Shown: positions 1-13,434 of the stretch, in pieces
Position numbering within the stretch: the first letter of the stretch is position 1
Layout of the letters: each line of letters opens with the position of its first letter
Assembly: GCA_916613615.1 (NCBI GenBank)
Contig: OU744729.1
Coordinates: 65,768,790-65,832,789 of the forward strand
Reading direction: 5' to 3'
Source: Steromphala cineraria
Lineage: Eukaryota > Mollusca > Gastropoda > Trochida > Trochidae
DNA: 64,000 bases
Notes under the pieces: generated by a model
What the model saw: the letters and a program-made list of their open reading frames with translations, nothing else
Database searches by the model: none
What the model was told of the DNA's origin: nothing
Made by a program: the position numbers and the translations under genes

Positions 1-344
1 ATGCAAAGCCTATATCTGTATAACCTGAATTCAGATTTTTCAATATACGTCAAAATAAAAGGTCTTAGAAATCAATTTGTGCTCATCTCTACATGCTCGC
101 TACACCTTTACAAACAGTTTCTGCCCATTTTTAATCAAAATTTTGAAAGTCATGTTTTGGTAGAAAATGCAGTGGATATCTGTGTAGGGTTCTCTCCCTT
201 GTTCAATTAACACTGGTCATTTTAAGTGAAAATAAAAGGTCTTAAAAATCAGTTTTTGCAAATCTCTAAATGCTTGGTACACCTTAAAGAACAGTTTCTG
301 GCCATTTTCAGTCAAAACATTGAAAGTCATGTTTCTGATGAAAA
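1..344. repeat. Reference satellite unit: dimer of monomers A and B
   Basis: Monomer A is about 1-166 and monomer B about 167-344; both begin ATGCA. Their 3' two thirds align clearly: both contain AAAATAAAAGGTCTTA, AATCTCTA or CATCTCTA, TACACCTT, ACAGTTTCTG, CCATTTT, TTGAAAGTCATGTTT and GAAAA in the same order. Their 5' thirds are strongly diverged: A has the EcoRI palindrome and ATATACGTC, B has GTGTAGGGTTCTCTCCC. The unit is therefore a dimer of an ancestral monomer of about 172 bp. That length is nucleosome-sized, which is common for satellites. Confidence 0.85.
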
Positions 345-2412
345 ATGCAAAGCCTATATCTGTATAACCTGAATTCAGATTTTTCAATATACGTCAAAAT
401 AAAAGGTCTTAGAAATCAATTTGTGCGCATCTCTACATGCTCGCTACACCTTTACAAACAGTTTCTGCCCATTTTTAATCAAAATTTTGAAAGTCATGTT
501 TTTGGTAGAAAATGCAGTGGATGTCTGTGTAGGGTTCTCTCCCTTGTTCAATTAACACTGGTCATTTTAAGTGAAAATAAAAGGTCTTAAAAATCAGTTT
601 TTGCAAATCTCTAAATGCTTGGTACACCTTAACGAACAGTTTCTGCCCATTTTCAATCAAAATATTGAAAGTCATGTTTCTGATGAAAAATGCAAAGCCT
701 ATATCTGTATAACCTGAATTCAGATTTTTCAATATACGTCAAAATAAAAGGTCTTAGAAATCAATTTGTGCGCATCTCTACATGCTCGCTACACCTTTAC
801 AAACAGTTTCTGCCCATTTTTAATCAAAATTTTGAAAGTCATGTTTTTGGTAGAAAATGCAGTGGATGTCTGTGTAGGGTTCTCTCCCTTGTTCAATTAA
901 CACTGGTCATTTTAAGTGAAAATAAAAGGTCTTAAAAATCAGTTTTTGCAAATCTCTACATGCTTGGTACACCTTAACGAACAGTTTCTGCCCATTTTCA
1001 ATCAAAATATTAAAAGTCATGTTTTTGATGAAAAATGCAAAGCCTATATCTGTATAACCTGAATTCAGATTTTTCAATATACGTCAAAATAAAAGGTCTT
1101 AGAAATCAATTTGTGCGCATCTCTACATGCTCGCTACACCTTTACAAACAGTTTCTGCCCATTTTTAATCAAAATTTTGAAACTCATGTTTTGGTAGAAA
1201 ATGCAGTGGATGTCTGTGTAGGGTTCTCTCCCTTGTTCAATTAACACTGGTCATTTTAAGTGAAAATAAAAGGTCTTAAAAATCAGTTTTTGCAAATCTC
1301 TACATGCTTGGTACACCTTAAAGAACAGTTTCTGCCCATTTTCAATCAAAATATAGAAAGTAATGTTTTTGATGAAAAATGCAAAGCCTAAATCTGTATA
1401 ACCTGAATTCAGATTTTTCAATATACGTCAAAATAAAAGGTCTTAGAAATCAATTTGTGCGCATCTCTACATGCTCGCTACACCTTTACAAACAGTTTCT
1501 GCCCATTTTTAATCAAAATTTTGAAAGTCATGTTTTGGTAGAAAATGCAATGGATGTCTGTGTAGGGTTCTCTCCCTTGTTCAATTAACACTGGTCATTT
1601 TAAGTGAAAATAAAAGGTCTTAAAAATCAGTTTTTGCAAATCTCTAAATGCTTGGTACACCTTAAAGAACAGTTTCTGCCCATTTTCAGTCAAAATATTG
1701 AAAGTCATGTTTCTGATGAAAAATGCAAAGCCTATATCTGTATAACCTGAATTCAGATTTTTCAATATACGTCAAAATAAAAGGTCTTAGAAATCAATTT
1801 GTGCGCATCTCTACATGCTCGCTACACCTTTACGAACAGTTTCTGCCCATTTTTAATCAAAATTTTGAAAGTCATGTTTTTGGTAGAAAATGCAGTGGAT
1901 GTCTGTGTAGGGTTCTCTCCCTTGTTCAATTAACACTGGTCATTTTAAGTGAAAATAAAAGGTCTTAAAAATCAGTTTTTGCAAATCTCTACGTGCTTAA
2001 TACACCTTAAAGAACAGTTTCTGCCCATTTTCAATCAAAATATTGAAAGTCATGTTTTTGGTGAAAAATGCAAAGCCTATATCTGTATAACCTGAATTCA
2101 GATTTTTCAATATACGTCAAAATAAAAGGTCTTAGAAATCAATTTGTGCGCATCTCTACATGCTCGCTACACCTTTACGAACAGTTTCTGCCCATTTTTA
2201 ATCAAAATTTTGAAAGTCATGTTTTTGGTAGAAAATGCAGTGGATGTCTGTGTAGGGTTCTCTCCCTTGTTCAATTAACACTGGTCATTTTAAGTGAAAA
2301 TAAAAGGTCTTAAAAATCAGTTTTTGCAAATCTCTACATGCTTGGTACACCTTAACGAACAGTTTCTGCCCATTTTCAATCAAAATATTGAAAGTCATGT
2401 TTCTGATGAAAA

Positions 2413-5400
2413 ATGCAAAGCCTATATCTGTATAACCTGAATTCAGATTTTTCAATATACGACAAAATAAAAGGTCTAAGAAATCAATTTGTGCGCATCT
2501 CTACATGCTCGCTACACCTTTACGAACAGTTTCTGCCCATTTTTAATCAAAATTTTGAAACTCATGTTTTGGTAGAAAATGCAGTGGATGTCTGTGTAGG
2601 GTTCTCTCCCTTGTTCAATTAACACTGGTCATTTTAAGTGAAAATAAAAGGTCTTAAAAATCAGTTTTTGAAAATCTCTACGTGCTTAATACACCTTAAA
2701 GAACAGTTTCTGCCCATTTTCAATCAAAATATTGAAAGTCATGTTTTTGGTGAAAAATTCAAAGCCTATATCTGTATAACCTGAATTCAGATTTTTCAAT
2801 ATACGTCAAAATAAAAGGTCTTAGAAATCAATTTGTGCGCATCTCTACATGCTCACTACACCTTTACGAACAGTTTCTGCCCATTTTTAATAAAAATTTT
2901 GAAAGTCATGTTTTTGGTAGAAAATGCAGTGGATGTCTGTGTAGGGTTCTCTCCCTTGTTCAATTAACACTGGTCATTTTAAGTGAAAATAAAAGGTCTT
3001 AAAAATCAGTTTTTGCAAATCTCTACGTGCTTAATACACCTTAAAGAACAGTTTCTGCCCATTTTCAATCAAAATATTGAAAGTCATGTTTTTGGTGAAA
3101 AATGCAAAGCCTATATCTGTATAACCTGAATTCAGATTTTTCAATATACGTCAAAATAAAAGGTCTTAGAAATCAATTTGTGCGCATCTCTACATGCTCG
3201 CTACACCTTTACGAACAGTTTCTGCCCATTTTTAATCAAAATTTTGAAAGTCATGTTTTTGGTAGAAAATGCAGTGGATGTCTGTGTAGGGTTCTCTCCC
3301 TTGTTCAATTAACACTGGTCATTTTAAGTGAAAATAAAAGTTCTTAAAAATCAGTTTTTGCAAATCTCTACATGCTTGGTACACCTTAACGAACAGTTTC
3401 TGCCCATTTTCAATCAAAATATTAAAAGTCATGTTTTTGATGAAAAATGCAAAGCCTATATCTGTATAACCTGAATTCAGATTTTTCAATATACGTCAAA
3501 ATAAAAGGTCTTAGAAATCAATTTGTGCGCATCTCTACATGCTCGCTACACCTTTACAAACAGTTTCTGCCCATTTTTAATCAAAATTTTGAAACTCATG
3601 TTTTGGTAGAAAATGCAGTGGATATCTGTGTAGGGTTCTCTCCCTTGTTCAATTAACACTGGTCATTTTAAGTGAAAATAAAAGGTCTTAAAAATCAGTT
3701 TTTGCAAATCTCTAAATGCTTGGTACACCTTAAAGAACAGTTTCCGGCCATTTTCAGTCAAAATATTGAAAGTCATGTTTCTGATGAAAAATGCAAAGCC
3801 TATATCTGTATAACCTGAATTCAGATTTTTCAATATACGTCAAAATAAAAGGTCTTAGAAATCAATTTGTGCGCATCTCTACATGCTCGCTACACCTTTA
3901 CGAACAGTTTCTGCCCATTTTTAATCAAAATTTTGAAAGTCATGTTTTGGTAGAAAATGCAGTGGATGTCTGTGTAGGGTTCTCTCCCTTGTTCAATTAA
4001 CACTGGTCATTTTAAGTGAAAATAAAAGGTCTTAAAAATCAGTTTTTGAAAATCTCTACATGCTTGGTACACCTTAAAGAACAGTTTCTGCCCATTTTCA
4101 ATCAAAATATTGAAAGTCATGTTTCTGATGAAAAATGCAAAGCCTATATCTGTATAACCTGAATTCAGATTTTTCAATATACGTCAAAATAAAAGGTCTT
4201 AGAAATCAATTTGTGCGCATCTCTACATGCTCGCTACACCTTTACGAACAGTTTCTGCCCATTTTTAATCAAAATTTTGAAAGTCATGTTTTTGGTAGAA
4301 AATGCAGTGGATGTCTGTGTAGGGTTCTCTCCCTTGTTCAATTAACACTGGTCATTTTAAGTGAAAATAAAAGGTCTTAAAAATCAGTTTTTGCAAATCT
4401 CTACGTGCTTAATACACCTTAAAGAACAGTTTCTGCCCATTTTCAATCAAAATATTGAAAGTCATGTTTTTGTTGAAAAATGCAAAGCCTATATCTGTAT
4501 AACCTGAATTCAGATTTTTCAATATACGTCAAAATAAAAGGTCTTAGAAATCAATTTGTGCGCATCTCTACATGCTCGCTACACCTTTACGAACAGTTTC
4601 TGCCCATTTTTAATCAAAATTTTGAAAGTCATGTTTTTGGTAGAAAATGCAGTGGATGTCTGTGTAGGGTTCTCTCCCTTGTTCAATTAACACTGGTCAT
4701 TTTAAGTGAAAATAAAAGGTCTTAAAAATCAGTTTTTGCAAATCTCCACATGCTTGGTACACCTTAACGAACAGTTTCTGCCCATTTTCAATCAAAATAT
4801 TAAAAGTCATGTTTCTGATGAAAAATGCAAAGCCTATATCTGTATAACCTGAATTCAGATTTTTCAATATACGTCAAAATAAAAGGTCTTAGAAATCAAT
4901 TTGTGCGCATCTCTACATGCTCGCTACACCTTTACAAACAGTTTCTGCCCATTTTTAATCAAAATTTTGAAACTCATGTTTTGGTAGAAAATGCAGTGGA
5001 TATCTGTGTAGGGTTCTCTCCCTTGTTCAATTAACACTGGTCATTTTAAGTGAAAATAAAAGGTCTTAAAAATCAGTTTTTGCAAATCTCTAAATGCTTG
5101 GTACACCTTAAAGAACAGTTTCCGGCCATTTTCAGTCAAAATATTGAAAGTCATGTTTCTGATGAAAAATGCAAAGCCTATATCTGTATAACCTGAATTC
5201 AGATTTTTCAATATACGTCAAAATAAAAGGTCTTAGAAATCAATTTGTGCGCATCTCTACATGCTCGCTACACCTTTACGAACAGTTTCTGCCCATTTTT
5301 AATCAAAATTTTGAAAGTCATGTTTTGGTAGAAAATGCAGTGGATGTCTGTGTAGGGTTCTCTCCCTTGTTCAATTAACACTGGTCATTTTAAGTGAAAA

Positions 5401-8400
5401 TAAAAGGTCTTAAAAATCAGTTTTTGCAAATCTCTACATGCTTGGTACACCTTAAAGAACAGTTTCTGCCCATTTTCAATCAAAATATTGAAAGTCATGT
5501 TTCTGATGAAAAATGCAAAGCCTATATCTGTATAACCTGAATTCAGATTTTTCAATATACGTCAAAATAAAAGGTCTTAGAAATCAATTTGTGCGCATCT
5601 CTACATGCTCGCTACACCTTTACGAACAGTTTCTGCCCATTTTTAATCAAAATTTTGAAAGTCATGTTTTTGGTAGAAAATGCAGTGGATGTCTGTGTAG
5701 GGTTCTCTCCCTTGTTCAATTAACACTGGTCATTTTAAGTGAAAATAAAAGGTCTTAAAAATCAGTTTTTGCAAATCTCTACATGCTTGGTACACCTTAA
5801 CGAACAGTTTCTGCCCATTTTCAATCAAAATATTGAAAGTCATGTTTCTGATGAAAAATGCAAAGCCTATATCTGTATAACCTGAATTCAGATTTTTCAA
5901 TATACGGCAAAATAAAAGGTCTAAGAAATCAATTTGTGCGCATCTCTACATGCTCGCTACACCTTTACGAACAGTTTCTGCCCATTTTTAATCAAAATTT
6001 TGAAACTCATGTTTTGGTAGAAAATGCAGTGGATGTCTGTGTAGGGTTCTCTCCCTTGTTCAATTAACACTGGTCATTTTAAGTGAAAATAAAAGGTCTT
6101 AAAAATCAGTTTTTGAAAATCTCTACGTGCTTAATACACCTTAAAGAACAGTTTCTGCCCATTTTCAATCAAAATATTGAAAGTCATGTTTTTGGTGAAA
6201 AATGCAAAGCCTATATCTGTATAACCTGAATTCAGATTTTTCAATATACGTCAAAATAAAAGGTCTTAGAAATCAATTTGTGCGCATCTCTACATGCTCA
6301 CTACACCTTTACGAACAGTTTCTGCCCATTTTTAATAAAAAATTTGAAAGTCATGTTTTTGGTAGAAAATGCAGTGGATGTCTGTGTAGGGTTCTCTCCC
6401 TTGTTCAATTAACACTGGTCATTTTAAGTGAAAATAAAAGGTCTTAAAAATCAGTTTTTGCAAATCTCTACGTGCTTAATACACCTTAAAGAACAGTTTC
6501 TGCCCATTTTCAATCAAAATATTGAAAGTCATGTTTTTGTTGAAAAATGCAAAGCCTATATCTGTATAACCTGAATTCAGATTTTTCAATATACGTCAAA
6601 ATAAAAGGTCTTAGAAATCAATTTGTGCGCATCTCTACATGCTCGCTACACCTATTCGAACAGTTTCTGCCCATTTTTAATCAAAATTTTGAAAGTCATG
6701 TTTTTGGTAGAAAATGCAGTGGATGTCTGTGTAGGGTTCTCTCCCTTGTTCAATTAACACTGGTCATTTTAAGTGAAAATAAAAGTTCTTAAAAATCAGT
6801 TTTTGCAAATCTCTACATGCTTGGTACACCTTAACGAACAGTTTCTGCCCATTTTCAATCAAAATATTAAAAGTCATGTTTTTGATGAAAAATGCAAAGC
6901 CTATATCTGTATAACCTGAATTCAGATTTTTCAATATACGTCAAAATAAAAGGTCTTAGAAATCAATTTGTGCGCATCTCTACATGCTCGCTACACCTTT
7001 ACAAACAGTTTCTGCCCATTTTTAATCAAAATTTTGAAACTCATGTTTTGGTAGAAAATGCAGTGGATATCTGTGTAGGGTTCTCTCCCTTGTTCAATTA
7101 ACACTGGTCATTTTAAGTGAAAATAAAAGGTCTTAAAAATCAGTTTTTGCAAATCTTTAAATGCTTGGTACACCTTAAAGAACAGTTTCCGGCCATTTTC
7201 AGTCAAAATATTGAAAGTCATGTTTCTGATGAAAAATGCAAAGCCTATATCTGTATAACCTGAATTCAGATTTTTCAATATACGTCAAAATAAAAGGTCT
7301 TAGAAATCAATTTGTGCGCATCTCTACATGCTCGCTACACCTTTACGAACAGTTTCTGCCCATTTTTAATCAAAATTTTGAAAGTCATGTTTTGGTAGAA
7401 AATGCAGTGGATGTCTGTGTAGGGTTCTCTCCCTTGTTCAATTAACACTGGTCATTTTAAGTGAAAATAAAAGGTCTTAAAAATCAGTTTTTGCAAATCT
7501 CTACATGCTTGGTACACCTTAAAGAACAGTTTCTGCCCATTTTCAATCAAAATATTGAAAGTCATGTTTCTGATGAAAAATGCAAAGCCTATATCTGTAT
7601 AACCTGAATTCAGATTTTTCAATATACGTCAAAATAAAAGGTCTTAGAAATCAATTTGTGCGCATCTCTACATGCTCGCTACACCTTTACGAACAGTTTC
7701 TGCCCATTTTTAATCAAAATTTTGAAAGTCATGTTTTTGGTAGAAAATGCAGTGGATGTCTGTGTAGGGTTCTCTCCCTTGTTCAATTAACACTGGTCAT
7801 TTTAAGTGAAAATAAAAGGTCTTAAAAATCAGTTTTTGCAAATCTCTACGTGCTTAATACACCTTAAAGAACAGTTTCTGCCCATTTTCAATCAAAATAT
7901 TGAAAGTCATGTTTTTGTTGAAAAATGCAAAGCCTATATCTGTATAACCTGAATTCAGATTTTTCAATATACGTCAAAATAAAAGGTCTTAGAAATCAAT
8001 TTGTGCGCATCTCTACATGCTCGCTACACCTTTACGAACAGTTTCTGCCCATTTTTAATCAAAATTTTGAAAGTCATGTTTTTGGTAGAAAATGCAGTGG
8101 ATGTCTGTGTAGGGTTCTCTCCCTTGTTCAATTAACACTGGTCATTTTAAGTGAAAATAAAAGGTCTTAAAAATCAGTTTTTGCAAATCTCTACATGCTT
8201 GGTACACCTTAACGAACAGTTTCTGCCCATTTTCAATCAAAATATTAAAAGTCATGTTTTTGATGAAAAATGCAAAGCCTATATCTGTATAACCTGAATT
8301 CAGATTTTTCAATATACGTCAAAATAAAAGGTCTTAGAAATCAATTTGTGCGCATCTCTACATGCTCGCTACACCTTTACAAACAGTTTCTGCCCATTTT

Positions 8401-9302
8401 TAATCAAAATTTTGAAACTCATGTTTTGGTAGAAAATGCAGTGGATATCTGTGTAGGGTTCTCTCCCTTGTTCAATTAACACTGGTCATTTTAAGTGAAA
8501 ATAAAAGGTCTTAAAAATCAGTTTTTGCAAATCTCTAAATGCTTGGTACACCTTAAAGAACAGTTTCCGGCCATTTTCAGTCAAAATATTGAAAGTCATG
8601 TTTCTGATGAAAAATGCAAAGCCTATATCTGTATAACCTGAATTCAGATTTTTCAATATACGTCAAAATAAAAGGTCTTAGAAATCAATTTGTGCGCATC
8701 TCTACATGCTCGCTACACCTTTACGAACAGTTTCTGCCCATTTTTAATCAAAATTTTGAAAGTCATGTTTTGGTAGAAAATGCAGTGGATGTCTGTGTAG
8801 GGTTCTCTCCCTTGTTCAATTAACACTGGTCATTTTAAGTGAAAATAAAAGGTCTTAAAAATCAGTTTTTGCAAATCTCTACATGCTTGGTACACCTTAA
8901 AGAACAGTTTCTGCCCATTTTCAATAAAAATATTGAAAGTCATGTTTCTGATGAAAAATGCAAAGCCTATATCTGTATAACCTGAATTCAGATTTTTCAA
9001 TATACGTCAAAATAAAAGGTCTTAGAAATCAATTTGTGCGCATCTCTACATGCTCGCTACACCTTTACGAACAGTTTCTGCCCATTTTTAATCAAAATTT
9101 TGAAAGTCATGTTTTTGGTAGAAAATGCAGTGGATGTCTGTGTAGGGTTCTCTCCCTTGTTCAATTAACACTGGTCATTTTAAGTGAAAATAAAAGGTCT
9201 TAAAAATCAGTTTTTGCAAATCTCTACATGCTTGGTACACCTTAACGAACAGTTTCTGCCCATTTTCAATCAAAATATTGAAAGTCATGTTTCTGATGAA
9301 AA
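2413..9302. repeat. Tandem 3445-bp (10-unit) higher-order duplication
   Basis: Block 2413-5857 is repeated at 5858-9302. Rare variants recur exactly 3445 bp apart: GGTCTAAG at about 2473 and 5918; TTTTGAAAATCTCTACGTGC near 2667 and 6112; AAGTTCTTAAAAATC near 3338 and 6783; TTTCCGGCC at 3741 and 7186 and again at 5119 and 8564. Inside each block a 4-unit subrepeat of 1378 bp is itself duplicated (3447 to 4825; 6892 to 8270). The order of events was a 4-unit duplication first and a 10-unit duplication later. Confidence 0.85.
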
Positions 9303-9991
9303 ATGCAAAGCCTATATCTGTATAAGCTGAATTCAGATTTTTCAATATACGTCAAAATAAAAGGTCTTAGAAATCAATTTGTGCGCATCTCTACATGCTC
9401 GCTACACCTTTACGAACAGTTTCTGCCCATTTTTAATCAAAATTTTGAAACTCATGTTTTGGTAGAAAATGCAGTGGATGTCTGTGTAGGGTTCTCTCCC
9501 TTGTTCAATTAACACTGGTCATTTTAAGTGAAAATAAAAGGTCTTAAAAATCAGTTTTTGCAAATCTCTACATGCTTGGTACACCTTAAAGAACAGTTTC
9601 TGCCCATTTTCAATCAAAATATTGAAAGTCATGTTTTTGATGAAAAATGCAAAGCCTAAATCTGTATAACCTGAATTCAGATTTTTCAATATACGTCAAA
9701 ATAAAAGGTCTTAGAAATCAATTTGTGCGCATCTCTACATGCTCGCTACACCTTTACAAACAGTTTCTGCCCATTTTTAATCAAAATTTTGAAAGTCATG
9801 TTTTGGTAGAAAATGCAATGGATGTCTGTGTAGGGTTCTCTCCCTTGTTCAATTAACACTGGTCATTTTAAGTGAAAATAAAAGGTCTTAAAAATCAGTT
9901 TTTGCAAATCTCTACGTGCTTAATACACCTTAAAGAACAGTTTCTGCCCATTTTCAATCAAAATATTGAAAGTCATGTTTTTGTTGAAAAA

Positions 9992-11990
9992 TGCAAAGCC
10001 TATATCTGTATAACCTGAATTCAGATTTTTCAATATATGTCAAAATAAAAGGTCTTAGAAATCAATTTGTGCGCATCTCTACATGCTCGCTACACCTTTA
10101 CAAACAGTTTCTGCCCATTTTTAATCAAAATATTTAAAGTCATGTTTTGGTAGAAAATGCAGTGGATGTCTGTGTAGGGTTCTCTCCCTTGTTCAATTTA
10201 CACTGGTCATTTTAAGTGAAAATAAAAGGTCTTAAAAATCAGTTTTTGCAAATCTCTACATGCTTGGTACACCTTAAAGAACAGTTTCTGCCCATTTTCA
10301 ATCAAAATATTGAAAGTCATGTTTTTGATGAAAAATGCAAAGCCTATATCTGTATAACCTGAATTCAGATTTTTCAATATACGTCAAAATAAAAGGTCTT
10401 AGAAATCAATTTGTGCGCATCTCTACATGCTCACTACACCTTTACGAACAGTTTCTGCCCATTTTTAATAAAAAAATTGAAAGTCATGTTTTTGGTAGAA
10501 AATGCAGGTGAATGTCTGTGTAGGGTTCTCTCCCTTGTTCAATTAACACTGGTCATTTTAAGTGAAAATAAAAGGTCTTAAAAATCAGTTTTTGCAAATC
10601 TCTACATGCTTGGTACACCTTAAAGAACAGTTTCTGCCCATTTTCAATCAAAATATTGAAAGTCATGTTTTTGATGAAAAATGCAAAGCCTATATCTGAA
10701 TAACCTGAATTCAGATTTTTCAATATACGTCAAAATAAAAGGTCTTAGAAATCAATTTGTGCGCATCTCTACATGCTCGCTACACCTTTACAAACAGTTT
10801 CTGCCCATTTTTAATCAAAATTTTGAAAGTCATGTTTTGGTAGAAAATGCAGTGGATGTCTGTGTAGGGTTCTCTCCCTTGTTCAATTAACACTGGTCAT
10901 TTTAAGTGAAAATAAAAGGTCTTAAAAATCAGTTTTTGCAAATCTCTACGTGCTTAATATACCTTAAAGAACAGTTTCTGCCCATTTTCAATCAAAATAT
11001 TGAAAGTCATGTTTTTGTTGAAAAATGCAAAGCCTATATCTGTATAACCTGAATTCAGATTTTTCAATATACGTCAAAATAAAAGGTCTTAGAAATCAAT
11101 TTGTGCGCATCTCTACATGCTCGCTACACCTTTACAAACAGTTTCTGCCCATTTTTAATCAAAATTTTTAAAGTCATGTTTTGGTAGAAAATGCAGTGGA
11201 TGTCTGTGTAGGGTTCTCTCCCTTGTTCAATTTACACTGGTCATTTTAAGTGAAAATAAAAGGTCTTAAAAATCAGTTTTTGCAAATCTCTACATGCTTG
11301 GTACACCTTAAAGAACAGTTTCTGCCCATTTTCAATAAAAATATTGAAAGTCATGTTTTTGATGAAAATGCAAAGCCTATATCTGTATAACCTGAATTCA
11401 GATTTTTCAATATACGTCAAAATAAAAGGTCTTAGAAATCAATTTGTGCGCATCTCTACATGCTCACTACACCTTTACGAACAGTTTCTGCCCATTTTTA
11501 ATAAAAAATTTGAAAGTCATGTTTTTGGTAGAAAATGCAGGTGAATGTCTGTGTAGGGTTCTCTCCCTTGTTCAATTAACACTGGTCATTTTAAGTGAAA
11601 ATAAAAGGTCTTAAAAATCAGTTTTTGCAAATCTCTACATGCTTGGTACACCTTAAAGAACAGTTTCTGCCCATTTTCAATCAAAATATTGAAAGTCATG
11701 TTTTTGATGAAAAATGCAAAGCCTATATCTGAATAACCTGAATTCAGATTTTTCAATATACGTCAAAATAAAAGGTCTTAGAAATCAATTTGTGCGCATC
11801 TCTACATGCTCGCTACACCTTTACAAACAGTTTCTGCCCATTTTTAATCAAAATTTTGAAAGTCATGTTTTGGTAGAAAATGCAGTGGATGTCTGTGTAG
11901 GGTTCTCTCCCTTGTTCAATTAACACTGGTCATTTTAAGTGAAAATAAAAGGTCTTAAAAATCAGTTTTTGCAAATCTCTACGTGCTTAA
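9992..11990. repeat. Tandem 1033-bp (3-unit) higher-order duplication
   Basis: Units starting at 9992, 10337 and 10681 recur at 11025, about 11370 and 11714. Shared rare variants are CAATTTACACTGG (about 10195 and 11228), the one-base insertion GCAGGTGAATGTC (about 10505 and 11538) and CTGAATAACC (10696 and 11729). The second copy is cut off by the gypsy insertion at 11990. Confidence 0.8.
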
Positions 11991-12462
11991 TGTAACCGAG
12001 TCGAATGTGTGAAGGTGGAAAGAACACAGACGAAGGTTGATGTTCGATATGGCCAGCAATAGTTTATTACAAAACTATGAAAACAATAAAAACCCTGAAA
12101 CAATAATAACAATAATTAGGGTTTGATTCAGTACAATTGACAATGTGCCAATACATTTGTACGATATAAATATTGAAAGATTATGACATGTGATGAATAT
12201 ACTTAAACAATGATTATAGATTTGAAATACATGCCACATGATAGCAGATATTATATTACATCAATTACACGCATATATGTTATGCATATCAACTTCATAT
12301 TAAAGCATATCATAATACAATTTACACATGTGCCACATCTATGCCATATGCATAGAATAAATGAAATATAGGCAATTAATGAAGCATGACCATAGGATTA
12401 CAATAATAAAATAGGAAAACCCACCAAGTGTGTGGACTTGGGTTTGTCCAAACACCAGAAGT

Positions 12463-12481
12463 TTACGTCATGATTACGTCA
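12463..12481 (-). promoter_or_regulatory. Pair of CRE-like sites in gypsy LTR
   Basis: TTACGTCA occurs at 12463-12470 and 12474-12481, that is TGACGTAA twice on the element strand, 11 bp apart or one helical turn. TGACGTAA is a known CREB/ATF-type half-site variant. The same pair is kept in the truncated 5' LTR at 20633-20640 and 20644-20651. A role as an enhancer is inference. Confidence 0.35.
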
Positions 12482-12799
12482 TCATCATCAACATCTGCAT
12501 AAATAAAATAGCTATTTACAATACTTGCAGAATAACATGACGCAGATGAATAAAACACTATTAAAATACTACAAGATTAAAACCCTGTTTCATTCATTCA
12601 TCTATGCAATCATTCACCATAACACACATTGCACTAAGCATAAACACATACATTCAACCAAACACACGTAACGTAATGTTCAACAATCTTACCTTTCATA
12701 CATCACACAACACACTTGTTTAGCTTAACTTTAGAGATAGAGTTAAGGTTTAATATTATTTAATTAATGTTTAAGTTAGAAAGATAATTATTAATATAC

Positions 12800-12909
12800 A
12801 ACACATGTAATGTGTTCATACGCCAGAAATAGAACAACTGGACACACTGTACTATGTGTCCTTAAACACAAAGAATAAAATACCTATGAACACAATGTAC
12901 TTTGTGTTC
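12800..12909. repeat. Cluster of three short inverted repeats in LTR
   Basis: There are three related hairpins: AACACAT/ATGTGTT with a 3-nt loop (12800-12816), GACACA/TGTGTC with an 8-nt loop (12841-12860), and GAACACAA/TTGTGTTC with a 6-nt loop (12888-12909). All share an ACACA...TGTGT core. The break that truncated the other LTR falls inside the second hairpin. Confidence 0.6.
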
Positions 12910-13434
12910 GTCAAGAACATAAATGTAAAAGCCAGTAATCACCAAACATACATAATATGAATGCCAAGAAAATGAATATATCTCTACAATACTAGAAATA
13001 CACATGAAATAATACACAAGATGAACCATAACTAACCTTGAAATAATGAGTCCAAATCCAAAGATCCTTATGAATAACACATAGATCCGATATAGTGAAA
13101 CCACAAATGCACAGACACTGTCTCTGCACCTCCTGATAATAATCTAAGGAGTAATATTAAAAACTAGTCCTAAACCTTATAACCAGAAAGACAGAAGCTG
13201 AAAAGCATGGAGCTGGAGAAAGCAGAAGGGTCGCGCTTGGGTTGGGCTATTGTTTGATAGTGCACTGGTGATTAAGTGAGTGCGAAATGCTCATGCAAAA
13301 GCTGAAGTGAAAATTAGGTTAAGCTTAGTGTGAAGTATAAGGCTAAAAGATATGCTTGACTGAATATTGTATTCAGTCACAATTAAATTAAAAATATAGT
13401 AAAATATATATTTACAACATTTGATGCTGTTACA

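Larger units (their letters stand above)
1..11990. repeat. 344/345-bp satellite array, left block
   Basis: About 35 head-to-tail units, counted by the recurring start ATGCAAAGCC (1, 345, 690, 1035, 1379 and so on). Length alternates between 344 and 345 bp, mainly through one T more or less in the run before GGTAGAAAATGC. Units differ by scattered substitutions and 1-bp indels. Each carries one CTGAATTCAG palindrome containing an EcoRI site. The array is AT-rich and holds no gene. It ends at unit position 277, inside monomer B, where the gypsy LTR begins. Shared rare variants show nested duplications of 3, 4 and 10 units. Confidence 0.97.
11991..13434 (-). repeat. Gypsy 3' LTR, complete (1444 bp)
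   Basis: It begins TGTAAC and ends GTTACA on the plus strand, a perfect 6-bp terminal inverted repeat of the TG...CA type. The left edge is fixed by the switch from satellite (ACGTGCTTAA) to TGTAACCGAG; the same 10 bp start the other LTR at 20161. The right edge is fixed by the polypurine tract at 13435-13449. A polyadenylation signal AATAAA lies on the minus strand at 12068-12063, about 73 nt before the LTR end, as expected for R/U5. An 80-codon frame inside it shows no recognisable domain. Confidence 0.93.

Noticed and set aside
167..344. CENP-B box or telomere-type motif (GTGTAGGGTTC) in monomer B
   Set aside because: I found no match to the CENP-B box core, and the TAGGG is a single site per unit without telomeric tandem repetition.
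1..11990. CRISPR array
   Set aside because: The whole 344-bp period is repeated, with no unique spacers, and the setting is an animal genome.
12862..13104. 80-codon minus-strand frame inside the gypsy 3' LTR
   Set aside because: Low-complexity hydrophobic translation without a recognisable domain, and it lies in the LTR part that is missing from the other end.
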